From: Pezizomycotina sp. ARF18
Taxonomy: Eukaryota > Ascomycota
Assembly (NCBI GenBank): GCA_002224055.1
Contig: AZLU01000185.1
Location: forward strand, 18,129 to 82,128
Direction of reading: 5' to 3'
Length of the DNA stretch: 64,000 nt
The notes under the pieces: generated by a model
What the model saw: the letters and a program-made list of their open reading frames with translations, nothing else
Databases searched by the model: none
What the model was told of the DNA's origin: nothing
Program-made: the position numbers and the translations under genes
Shown here: piece after piece, positions 46,294-56,415 of the stretch
How positions within the stretch are numbered: position 1 is the stretch's first letter
How the letters are laid out: every line of letters begins with the position of its first letter

Positions 46294-47399
46294 ATGTCTA
46301 AACAGTTTCTGCAGTGTTGGGGAAGGCTCCGTAGCCAGCCTACTGAGACCAAAAAGGACAAAATGCCTGAACATTATCAATCCCATGGTGATTATAACGA
46401 TCATCAGGATGTGGTCAACAAATTCTCAAACCTCAAAACTGCTAAACTACCGCACATGCCAGACGAACTCCTCCTACGTGTAAATCCCCCTTCGTTTATC
46501 TTTTACCAACCTGTAATAGACTGGCTAACCAATCCTCTTGAAATTAGATTATCAACAGCGTCAATGACAAGGACAAGAATGCGTTGATCAATTTGCGCGG
46601 CGTCAACACAATGTTTAGCGAGGCGGTCACGCTTAAAATTTTCGAAACTTTCTGCCTCGATGCGGCGACCGCAGAGTCCTCACTCAGAAGGTGTCAAGAT
46701 ATCGACAAGGTTAATGAGTGCCTCCGCTATACCGACACCTTGGAGATTTGCACGTCAGCTATGTGCATTGAGGGAACTCCATCGGAAGACGAGCTTAGGA
46801 GCATCGTTATGCTTGCTGAAACCGGTATGTGACCCACGGACCCAAGCCTAGGACCATCTGTAGAAGTTTTGAACTGACGGTATAGGTGAAATCTAGATCG
46901 CCTCTGGCTCGCCATGTCCTCATCGTATGAGATCTCCCCGCAGCTCGCCCTGCTAGCGAAGCTCACCTATCTCTTCGCCGTCTTCGGCAAGAGGGGTATC
47001 AAGTTCAAAATTGTCAAGATAAACCTGCCGGACGACTTCACTAGCGTCGAACAGGAATTCGTTATTTTCGGCTTCTTCTCCATTGTTTCAAGGTTCCTCT
47101 TCGGGTATGTGCCTAGGATTGATACTCCGACTCCGGGAACCATCAGGATCCAAAAAGGCGATATCCTGCTGCATGAAGCTCCATACTCACACACGCATTG
47201 GCTGAGCCCGACCATGCACTTGCTCTATCGCCCGTTCGAGCTTAAATACGCGCCGGGACCTTGCACTATCAGGCACATGTTTCTTGGGGAGGTCTTTTCC
47301 TTGAGGCATCTGCTTCATACTCTCGCCAACGAGAAGTGCCCAAACAACGTCAATGACGAGAGGCTCAGTGGGATGCTGGAGCCGCCTGGTGGCTCTTGA
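46294..47399 (+). CDS. F-box protein (three exons, one frame shift)
   Basis: Putative SCF ubiquitin-ligase substrate adaptor. ATG 46294 MSKQFLQCWGRLRSQPTETK leads to the F-box: LPHMPDELLLR, intron 46480-46547 (GTAAAT ... GGCTAACC ... TTAG), then in frame IINSVNDKDKNALINLRGVN, TMFSEAVTLKIFETFCLDAA. Further on: CQDIDKVNECLRYTDTLEIC and EDELRSIVMLAETG, second intron 46825-46885, then after a one-base shift LDRLWLAMSSSYEISPQLAL, LAKLTYLFAVFG, NLPDDFTSVEQEFVIFGFFS and THWLSPTMHLLYRPFELKYA, ending GMLEPPGGS at 47399. About 320 residues. The pattern LINLRGVNTMFSEAV parallels LLTLRSVNTLFNEEI of the F-box gene at 28-29 kb, suggesting a related pair. Substrate unknown. Confidence 0.75.
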
Positions 47400-47627
47400 G
47401 GAAAATCATTTCTAGTTCACAGATCCGATTTTTCAGATCCCGGAACAGAAAGAGGTAGAATTAGAGGAATAGAAGAGCGGCGAACCCGGCGGAAAATTCC
47501 TATAACATTACTATGTTTCCACTCATGCTCTTTGCTTGAGAACGATATTTCTGATTCAGCAGTTAGTACCTCTAAAGATACAACCTCCATAACCCAGTTA
47601 ACCAAAATAAAATACCCAGTTCTCCAA

Positions 47628-49138
47628 TTACTTAGGTGAACCCAAAGAGTATGAGCGTGAAACTGTCCCACAGCAGGATGAACAAAAAGACAAGTCATTA
47701 CACATTACTGCGGGACGCGACGCTCTTTTCCTCATCCCCATGGATATATTCTCATGTATCATAATATAGGAATCTGGTCGATTATGGTCTCCCTCCGGCA
47801 TATGCCCAGTGGTTATGCGGGTGGCGGTCATCTCTATCGTACTCTTCGTCATGAACGTAGAACGTACTCTCGACGTCCGCGGCGCTCTAGATTCCTGTCT
47901 AGAGGCGGCTGACGAGACCTGCTCCCTTTGTAATCGTTGTATTGTCGAAAATATTATCGGTACGTTTACGATAATCAGTGACGTCGACTAGAAATATACA
48001 TGAAAAGAAAAGTTAGTATAGGCCTGGTTATTGGATCGATCTATCTTGTAACTTACGTTCTCTCGGGCGGTCCAACCGAGCCTGAAGCCTAAATCCGGTG
48101 GCCCGGTTCCGTAAATGGCTAAGATTGAGAAAATAAACCGTAGCGCGGATACGATGACGATCAATAGGCCAGATCCAAATATTGCGGTAACCAACAGTCT
48201 CCTGAGATAGGCATTCAAAGTTAGCTATTATGAGCAGTTTTTGCAGCAGGATCATGGGAACGTACTTTTTCAACGGTAGGTTGACTATCTGAAGCATCGG
48301 GAGCGGTATAGAAAGAATTAGGATATCGGTGCTATATGAGGTGTTAGTCAAAGTTTCCTCTGAGAATTATCTGGCTTAAGTCCGATGAGCTGAGCTCTTA
48401 CATGAAGTTCGTTGTTCCCGTAAAAAACAAATTTGCTGCTCCAGCAGGGCAGCCTTTGTCGAAAAATTCGTTAGTAAACTGGTTCTGTTATAAGAGAAGA
48501 TGGCGGACTGGCATGAGACTACTAACCTCCCGGCGGTGGCACGACCTGCCAGTTCTTACCGACTGGCCAACACTTGAATGTATTCACCAGATACCCTCCG
48601 ATGAACGTGAACGCAACCAGCCAAGAAGTAACCAAGACCATCTTCCGCTGCCAAAGCCTCATGGTGAGACGGTTGTATAGGAAAAGCATGCATCCTTTGC
48701 ATGCCCACAAGTGACCCGACCAGGTATACCAGCTAACCTGGTTTAGGATCGAACCGGTCCGCAAGTTTGATATTTCTAAAGCCGTCATTCCGGATAGGGT
48801 TTCTGATGTCAGGCCTATATTTGTTCCAAGACGATCTTGATGCAATGTCAATATCCATGGATCCATGAGAAAGCGAGGAAAGGTGTGCATACTTATGACT
48901 TGGAAGCAAGTAACATCCAAAGTAAAGAAGCACTGCATGGGAGTATTAGCATGAAGAAATCTAACTCTCGTCCATTAAGTATGGCTTACTATTGCGGTTA
49001 CAACAAGTAGTCGTCACCTTGCCATTCCCTGAAGCCGAGCAGCCGTGTCCGCAGGACGAGTCTGACGATTGCGACTGACACTGATATAGCGTATTCTATC
49101 CATGTTTCCAGTAACCAACCCGGTAGGCTTGAACCCAT
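47628..49138 (-). CDS. SAT4-family rhodopsin-domain integral membrane protein (five exons, frame-disrupted)
   Basis: Seven-helix fungal membrane protein, second of its type in the window. ATG 49138: MGSSLPGWLLETWIEYAISV, SVAIVRLVLRTRLLGFREWQ, GDDYLL (classic SAT4 loop), intron 48933-49001, a variable stretch, GTNIGLTSETLSGM, SGHLWACKGCMLFLYNRLTM, MVLVTSWLVAFTFIGGYLVN, TFKCWPVGKNWQVVPPPG, intron 48454-48536, CPAGAANLFFTGTTNF, intron 48332-48401, ITDILILSIPLPMLQIVNLP (the family's TDI.ILSIPLP helix), LLVTAIFGSGLLIVIVSALR, FIFSILAIYGTGPPDLGF, WTAREN, intron 47988-48056, STSLIIVNVPIIFSTIQRLQ and a Ser/Arg-rich cytosolic tail to 47628. Junctions of introns 2 and 3 splice in frame. Two or three shifts. 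Family call is firm; ligand or role unknown. Confidence 0.85.
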
Positions 49139-50409
49139 ATTCTATAACCTTGAATGTAGGACAAAAGGTTAATGACCGGGTATCGAAAAGGAGTCTCGGA
49201 AAACTTCGACGGCCGCCCTGGGTCGGGATTTTTATATTCTGATATAGTTTCCGGTTTTCTTTTACCTAAAATTTCATTCTCGAATCTAATACTTCGAAAC
49301 AGAACCAGAATCTTTCAAATCCAAAGAAAGACATACACCCCTAGGCACATGGAATTATATATATTTATTTATTTCAAGAGGCGGGGAAACCTTGCCTGGC
49401 AGGAATTAACATGGAACCAATTTTCTGAAGGATACATGGATCCAGACCTGAGCGGTTTGAAGTTAGACCACTATTCCTAGGCTAAACAGCGGTGCCTGCC
49501 CCCACGGGCCCCACAGTAATTACCTTCGAATGTACTGCGCGTTGACCAACTGGGTTGTTGCTGCCGCCAAAGCGGAATAATATCCTTCAGTTCTTCTGTT
49601 CCCCTCCGAAGCAACACTCCTACCGCACCATAAGCGAGGTGTTACTGAGGTACTGACTTGGAGGCCTGATGATCGGTTGATTTGGCCCAGGAGGACCCAC
49701 CAAAATGCCTCCTGTTAACGATCAGGCACCTATATGAGAAGGTCTCTGGAGACCTACCTATCTTCGCAATTTTTTTTTCGCAAACAGCCACCCGACGGAT
49801 TGAAAAGGCATGTACAATTCTGTGTGGGAGTTTATGAGGGAAATACTAAATCCGAGGGAAGTGCTGCAAATGAACATGAAGGTATGACAGTAAGACTGTA
49901 AGTTACCTGTCAGCGTAATGACAGGTGGAGAATTTACGCCTCATGAGTTTCAGATGGACGGAGCCGCAAACACGAAATAAGAGCAGAAGCTATACCATCT
50001 CTTGAAGTAATCAGACCGGACGCCAGAGTGCAAATGGTGAGGCCAAACGAGTTGATATATTAGGTACACTATAAAGTCTATAATGCCATTTCAGAGTAAT
50101 AGACATGAAAGGAAAATGAGTACTGACTGCAACGCGATATACTTCTTTCTTAGCTTTGGTTATCTATTCATGACTATTGGCTCCACCAAAGTGGGGGTCT
50201 CATTAGCCCAGGAACCAAGCGCTATCTGCAGCAAAGGTCAGACCACTATAACGTTTGTAGATGACACCCATATACATTCAAAGCACAAATATGTTCCTCA
50301 AAAAGGCTTAATCTATGGTTTTCCCAACTATGGAGGTTATATCGCAATTTATACCAGGTTTCGATCCCAAACTTCTAGAGTTTAAAAGAAGTTCTTCCTC
50401 GTATTCCCC

Positions 50410-50442
<33 letters not shown>

Positions 50443-51405
50443 TATTGGATTGAGCGATAACCAGGGCTTTTAGCGTCTTTTTTCTAGGCGTTGAGGTTCA
50501 AAATATTTTATTTTTATTTATTTTTTTTATTTTTTTGTATGGTAAAGTGCTCATTTTTTGCAAATTTTTGTGCTGTTTTTCGAGGTGTCGGGCGCCCTCT
50601 CACCTCGGTAAGTACTGGAATACTGGAAAAAAGCACCCACGCTAAATACCCTGGCGATAACGTTTACTCTCTATATACGTATATGAGAATGCCACTTGAA
50701 GTCACCCGGTCGTCATAGCGTCGCAATATTCCCACGGCGCAAAGTGAGTGTAACGCTTCAAACAAAAACCGGTACGAGGGATTTTATACATGGAGAGCTT
50801 GGGAGCGTTCGTTCAGGAGGGATGCAACTGGGCAAAAAGACGAGCAGGACTCGTTCTAAAGAATTTTTACTAGCACTATTTGATCGTCGGTCTGCTTCCC
50901 GGATTGCGCCGGCAATACATATACTCGATAGGGGTTGCAAACTTGAACTGAGCGGGGGAAATGAATCACAAACGACGAATGCAAGGAACACGAGGAGAGC
51001 AACTAACAGAGGGACATGAACATTTAGGTCGTCTGTATCAAATCGCGAAAAGTAGAGTCTGTTAAATATAATCACTGGATCGATGCTTCACTGGGCTTGC
51101 CTATTATATTTCTTGACGGTCCAAGTCGCGACTTGGTAAGATTCGACTATAATGCCAACACGCCAACGCAAAACGACAAAAAGGATCAATCCCTTTTTGT
51201 ATCTTGGGGCGTTACCGAGCGGAGATATGTCCAGCAGGGTAATGGCCGAATGGGTGCGGAGTATCATTCCCGAAGAAGCAAATATTCCATGATCCCTATC
51301 ACCAGGATCAGGCACGAATACGCGAAATATCCAAGACTGGTCACTCCCCCTGTAAACCCACTAAACAAAGACGTGTTTTTTAAAATAAATGGCATTATTC
51401 TTCGA
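49139..51405. other. Intergenic stretch with poly-A and a stem-loop
   Basis: About 2.3 kb. A29 at 50412-50440, T/A-rich part at 50499-50540, and a nested inverted repeat at 49664-49727 (listed separately). Frames at 50083-50385 and 50758-51075 show no motif. No supported gene. Confidence 0.45.
49664..49727. repeat. Nested inverted repeat (potential 64-bp hairpin)
   Basis: GCCTGAT (49664-49670) pairs with ATCAGGC (49721-49727), and inside it CAGGAGG (49688-49694) pairs with CCTCCTG (49708-49714). Could be a relic of a small inverted-repeat element or chance; no flanking duplication noticed. Confidence 0.5.
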
Positions 51406-51890
51406 ATATCTCAAAGTCCCGAGTTTGAAGGACGTGCTGAGGCCATTCCTACCGAAGAATCCGATGAGGAGATCGCACTTAACGAGTTTCCCCTCCTAAG
51501 TCTTCCCGTGGAACTCATCCTCGCGGTCGCAGCTTTCCCCGAACGAAGCTGACCACCAAGCCCTGCGCGGGTCATGTCGCATTCTCCGCTCCTGCTTACC
51601 CCGGCAAGCAGGACCTTTGTCGGACCAACGGTGCTACTTCCTAAATATAGACTACAACGACGAGGATTCCGACCATTCCTGCCGATCTCCGTTTCCGCAT
51701 TGGAACAGCTTGGGCGTAAGACGAGTGGAAGTATAGATGTCAGCTTTACGATTTTTCCAGCAGGCTCTTACGCGACTTGCCACAAGGGGACCAGAAGCGC
51801 TATATCGTCTGCTCGGTTTGCTACCGGCTCGCTCCGGCGAGTCCTAATCAGATACGCATCGCAAACCCGTGCGAGCGCCTCCTCGGCTGA
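51406..51890 (+). CDS. F-box protein fragment Q (frame-disrupted)
   Basis: Acidic leader EFEGRAEAIPTEESDEEIAL then the F-box start NEFPLLSLPVELILAVAAF; a one-base shift leads to PNEADHQALRGSCRILRSCL, the rest of the F-box. It continues GPLSDQRCYFLNIDYNDEDS, ending with a stop before another phase: LYDFSSRLLRDLPQGDQKRY, IVCSVCYRLAP (a CxxC pair) and ANPCERLLG, stop 51888-51890. Most fungal F-box proteins of this layout are longer, so the C-terminal part seems absent or unreadable. Paralogue of fragments at 52.8 and 55.1 kb (shared EADxQxLRxTCR). The upstream frame from 51097 stays open but looks unrelated, so the start is uncertain. Confidence 0.6.
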
Positions 51891-52798
51891 GCCTAGCGAA
51901 TGTTATCATTGTTGTGTGTATAAGGAGAACTAGGAAATGATGAGTACATTGGCCGGCTAGCGACAAGAATACAAGGATCCTCCAAATGATTGGTGCCTTG
52001 AGCCTATAATATAAACCAAATCTTAATGATAATGATAATGATTAAGGTCGCGTTTATTGTTCAATTTGATTATAATTACTTGATTGTCAGCATTGCGCTC
52101 TCGGGGATTGAGAATCGATCGTTTCTTCGCATATATTTATCAGTTATGTCACCAACTTTGAGCCTCCCGCTGTAGCATTGTTCAGAAGCGGGGTAATTCA
52201 TTCGGGGTAGGGATTGTTTTCTGGGGTTTGAAGAGGCTTTTACTAAGGCGACTTAGCAAGACACGTTGTTGGCCAATGACCTTGTCGCGATGATTTTCTG
52301 CATGGAGGTATCACCGCGAAGTGGTCGAGTCTAGACCAAGCTTTCGCAGGAGCTGAGTTCACCTCACATTGAACCATAATACCAAGTCCTTGCCCTTGCG
52401 AGTTCTCAGCTTCATTGAACGTATATATTCCTTGTCAGAGGTGTTCTGACTGGTGGGGCTCTATAGAATCCAGCGACGGCTAAGGCTTACTGCGAGGCGG
52501 TGCGAGGATTCGCTAAACAAGGTCAAAAATCGCCGAGTGTTCGGTACCGGGAAAAGTTTTTATAGAGCTCCTTCCACATCAAGCTGCCAATGTATAGGTA
52601 AGTTTAGTATATGTATCGAGGGGGTTAGTACGGGCGATAGACTCTTTCATAAACAGTCGCTGTGATTTATTTAATCTCCTAAATATCTGCGACAATGGGA
52701 TTCCCTCTCCAAAATAAGTTCTCGACACTCGTACCCTGAATATCGAACTGCTCCGGCTCCAACACCTAAGCCGTCAACGAAGGATACCTCTAGTATCG
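51891..52798. other. Spacer between F-box fragments
   Basis: About 900 bp with an AT-rich TGATAA repeat near 52025-52045. A 70-codon frame at 52453-52665 has no motif. Nothing supported. Confidence 0.45.
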
Positions 52799-53197
52799 TT
52801 GCCGACGGAAATATTACACCAAATCTTCACGATTTGTATTCTGAAGCGGACCGACAATGCCTACGACATACTTGCCGATTCTTCTACAATCTATTCCCGG
52901 AACCCATACCTGATTTATCTTTGTGGCGAGGCTATCAAGAATTCCAGAGAGGAGAATACGACATGTGAATGGTTACACAGTGGAGGAAAGAAATCGAACC
53001 AGAGGGTCTTTCAGGAACGATTACTTAAAGACCGGCTGCGCCGAAGGATCCATCTGCGAAGTATGCTTGAGGATTGCAAACCCTGTGAAAGCCCGGGGTT
53101 GCGTTGTTCTCATATTGTGAGCGTTGCGGGTGAGTCAAGCCTCGGAAACGAAGCAATTGAGACGAATTCCTCTCCGCTGCTTGATATATCCCAATAG
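52799..53197 (+). CDS. F-box protein fragment R (frame-disrupted)
   Basis: Begins LPTEILHQIF (52799 onward; no ATG, so the true start lies upstream), shifts to YSEADRQCLRHTCRFFYNLF, PEPIPDLSLWRGYQEFQRGE and YDM, then to GYTVEERNRTRGSFRNDYLK, TGCAEGSICEVCLRIANPVK with a CxxC pair. The tail (CSHIVSVAGESS ... LLDISQ) may start with an intron donor GTGAGC. Same architecture as fragment Q: F-box, acidic linker, short segment with I/V-C-x-V-C. Likely a tandem paralogue about 1.3 kb downstream. Three shifts. Confidence 0.6.
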   Translation: MPTEILHQIFTICILKRTDNAYDILADSSTIYSRNPYLIYLCGEAIKNSREENTTCEWLHSGGKKSNQRVFQERLLKDRLRRRIHLRSMLEDCKPCESPGLRCSHIVSVAGESSLGNEAIETNSSPLLDISQ

Positions 53198-54017
53198 GGC
53201 GTGTTCATATCGTTTTCGTTACTAACTTTTTTTTTTTTCATTAGAATTATAAGTACGTATCTGCTTGTTTCTCAGCCCAAGGGTTTTGTCTACCTTTATA
53301 AAAACCTCATTAATTACGTGAGTGGTAGCATGCAAAATACTACATTTTGCATTTCATTCAGAAGGGCACCCTAGTTCGATCCGTACTATGCCAAACTGAC
53401 CATACCAATTTGAAACTATATGAGGATTTCGATGAAAAACGATTTCCTGTTCCAGAATACAACAACGTTCAGTACATGTAGTGTTCCGCTCACATCTGCT
53501 CAGAGACCGTAAACTGGCGTGTAGGGTGATGTGACTGCGAACTTGAGTTTTTTTTTTCTGTTTTGTTTTTGTCCTTTTCTTTCTAGATTCGGTTGTTAGA
53601 AGAAGGATATAATATATCTGCACGGTTGGCCGAGCATTTATTTAGAGCCATTTTTAGAGCCATTTTTCGGACTACATGGTGTATACAATTAATATACATG
53701 CGTGTCTCTGGCACTAATAATACATAATCTCATCTAGGATGCCGAGGTAGTTCAGAATGTGCTATTCTTCTTGCCCCATGTTGCGTTTAGATCCACCCGG
53801 TTCAGCCAAATTACGTAATTATGCCGTCCTTCTCGGACAGCTTCCGAAAAATGAGATATTAAGTAACCTGTCCGCTAGGCCGATACCCAGTACCATCATT
53901 ATTCCACTTGTAGTAGCTCTTTCGAATCCTCTCGACGATTGCATTCGGTTCTGGCATAGCGTGTCCGTTTAGTTTGCTAGCTGTTGCGTATATTTCAATC
54001 GATAGCATTTTAAAAAT
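53198..54017. other. Spacer, no named gene
   Basis: About 820 bp. Contains a direct 14-bp duplicate (TTTAGAGCCATTTT) near 53640-53665 and a 71-codon frame at 53757-53972 without recognisable motif. Left flank of the 556-bp tandem repeat. Confidence 0.45.
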
Positions 54018-54573
54018 ATTATTTTATATATCTATTAGCTCAGTAGTTAAATAACTGCCGCGACTTCTACGAGGTTCTATATTTAATATCGGATATTAAA
54101 TATATATATATAATAGCGATTATAGAAGAAAAAAGAGAGGGTAACCCTCTAAGCTATTACCTAGATTTACTTAAATCTATTCCTCGATATCGTATCTCGA
54201 TAAAATATAAGATTTAGCCTTAAGGTATTAATATCTATTAATAGGGCTCCCTATCCTTTAACTCTTTACTAGACCGCGCCGGCGGGTATTTATTAACTAT
54301 AAACTAAATTTTATACCTAGATACTTTATCTATCCTTATCTATCTCTTACTATCTAAAACGATGCTACTAGCTTATAAAATAAGTATACTATACTCTATT
54401 TTTTACGTTTATTTAGGAAATCTTCTAAGAGTCGCTTAAGTAACTTAATCTACTCTTTTATTTAAGACTATATACGTCGCTAACAGATTATAATTTAGGT
54501 ATAGGTATTAATATAAACGGTAGAATTAGATTTATAGCTAATATCCTAGAGGCCGAGCGGAGAGTTAACGAAT
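54018..54573. repeat. AT-rich tandem repeat, copy 1 (556 bp)
   Basis: Begins ATTATTTTATATATCT and ends with GGCCGAGCGGAGAGTTAACG. It is followed directly by copy 2 in the same orientation. Differences between copies are mostly C/T and A/G transitions plus small indels, as expected after repeat-induced point mutation; CTA/TAG trinucleotides are very frequent. Near the start, TAGCTCAGTAG fits the tRNA-type A box consensus (TRGYNNARNNG), followed about 40 nt later by a weak B-box-like GGTTCTAT. No ORF. Confidence 0.8.
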
Positions 54574-55133
54574 ATTATTTTATATATCTGTTAGCTTAGT
54601 AGTTAAAATAACTACCGCGACTTCTACGGGTTTTATATTTAATATTAGATATTAAATATATATATATAATAGCGATTACGGAAGAAAAAGAAAGGGTAAC
54701 CCTCTAAGCTACTACCTAGGTTTACTTAAATCTATTCCTTTAATATCGTACCTTAAATAAGATACAAGATTTAGCCTTAAAGTATCGATATCTATTAATA
54801 GGGCTTCCTATCTTTTAACTCTTACTAGACCGCGCTAGCGGGTATAATTATTAACTTATAAACTAATTCTATACCTAAGATATTTTATCTACTTCTTATC
54901 TATCTCTTTTATTATCTAAACGACGCTACTAGCTATAAAATAAGTATACTATACTCCGTTCTTTACGTTTATCCGGTAAATCCTTTAAGAGTCGCTTAAG
55001 GAAACTTAATCTGCTCTTCTATTTAAGAACTATATACGTCGCCGACGGATCGTATTCGGGTACGGTATCGATATTAAACGGTAGAATCGGATTTATAGCT
55101 AACATCCCAGAGGCCGAGCGGAGAGTTGACGAA
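54574..55133. repeat. AT-rich tandem repeat, copy 2 (560 bp)
   Basis: Second head-to-tail copy. Ends GGCCGAGCGGAGAGTTGACGAA at 55133, immediately after which (reading rightwards) the minus-strand F-box coding sequence begins, so this edge truncates that gene. Its A-box-like site is mutated (TAGCTTAGTAG). Confidence 0.8.
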
Positions 55134-55257
55134 GGTCGCGTGGGAGGAGATGGTACAGCCTGCGACAGGTACGTCGCAGAGATTGGACGTCAGCTTCAGA
55201 GGTAAGATCATCTTTTATGCAAAGGAGGACGTCGAGCGGTAAAGTTGAAATGGACAT
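55134..55257 (-). pseudogene. Truncated F-box gene T, cut by the tandem repeat
   Basis: ATG 55257 gives MSISTLPLDVLLCIKDDLTS, then EADVQSLRRTCRRLYHLLPR and DL, an intact F-box of about 42 residues with no shift. At 55133 the reading enters the AT-rich repeat and stops soon after (55099). The shared motif SEADxQxLRxTCRxxYxLxP makes it a paralogue of fragments Q and R. The rest of the gene is not recognisable on the far side of the repeat (left of 54018). The minus-strand TTATAAA-type promoter was not searched in detail. Confidence 0.65.
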
Positions 55258-56415
55258 GATGCCTACAAGAAGCGCGATCTCTGTTCGCGGGAACTTAGAC
55301 CTGCAGAGATACGAAACTAAGCAGGTTTGCATTCTTATTTGAACCGAGATACGTTCTTTGAGCCTCGTCAGCCTTGCCGAAGACTCACAAATTTTCTTCG
55401 GTAGCTCAAACCAATCTGTCTACCGATTGTATCCATCCTATCACACAGTGCACCGGATAAGAAATCCCGCCCAATTGTCACTGGGCCTTATATTGCACGA
55501 TATTAGACAATAGTATTCATGGGGTGCATTGTTTATTTATTTATATAGACAGAGATACTGGATCAAATGGTCTTCAAGGAGAAAGGGGAGTAAAGGCTAC
55601 TGGATCCACGGAAGATCAGAGTTCAATCGAACTCTTGAATCTATGAGAGGAGACTCTTCAGGGTTACGTTCGATCAGTCAACTTCATCCTGTCTAGTTTT
55701 TCACTCGAAGCGCAATCGATAATCTAGCTGTCTTCTCCTTTTCGACACATATCTATCACGATCCCACTGGCAGGCGCAATTATTGCAATGGAACTTACTA
55801 AAACGGGATAAAACATGTGCGCTCAGCCTAGGAGCATCAACGTTCCGTATAACCCGGTAAAGCCTGTAAAGCTTCCTAGTGTATGTATATTCGTCTACTC
55901 TACGCTCCTGTAACAGTGGGAAGTCACGGCACCAGAAATGCGTAGGCCTACGGGTAAAGTCCGTTTCAGAGACTCCGATATATTTCCTTTCCGTTTCAAA
56001 ATCCTTTCACTGGATTCACCTCGTTGAGCTTTTTTTTTTTTTCCTTTTTTCTCCGAATGCTTAAAATCATATTGGGCAATTTGGCTGAAAGGATATCATG
56101 GTAACTAACATTTAATGAAGCGGTATTTAAATTTACGGAATACTAGTTGAAGCTTTTATCTACAATTTCCGTAAATTAGCGGGCGCCTTGAAATTATTTA
56201 CAGAAAAATCTCACTGTTCATTATTTCGAGAGACAACAATTCGAATCTTGGGGTCTTGGTATCTTCGAGCAATAAATAAATCGCCCTTTTCTTCTTCAGC
56301 GTGAGCTCTGGCGTAGAGGATCACAAGTTCCAGAATCCATTCGACTATGTACATATATGGCCCTAGCCCCCGACCTGATCCTGATGACGTATGTTTCGCG
56401 GCGATATTATCTGAA
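55258..56415. other. Intergenic stretch, nothing named
   Basis: About 1.2 kb, moderately AT-rich, T12 at about 56030-56042. No ORF above 80 codons and no motif. Confidence 0.5.

Noticed and set aside
50412-50440. A29 tract as the tail of a retroposed gene or LINE
   Set aside because: No target-site duplication or coding remnant was found next to it; similar homopolymers are scattered throughout the window.
54030-54090. A genuine tRNA gene
   Set aside because: A-box match only; B box is degenerate, no stable acceptor stem seen and the unit is tandemly repeated.
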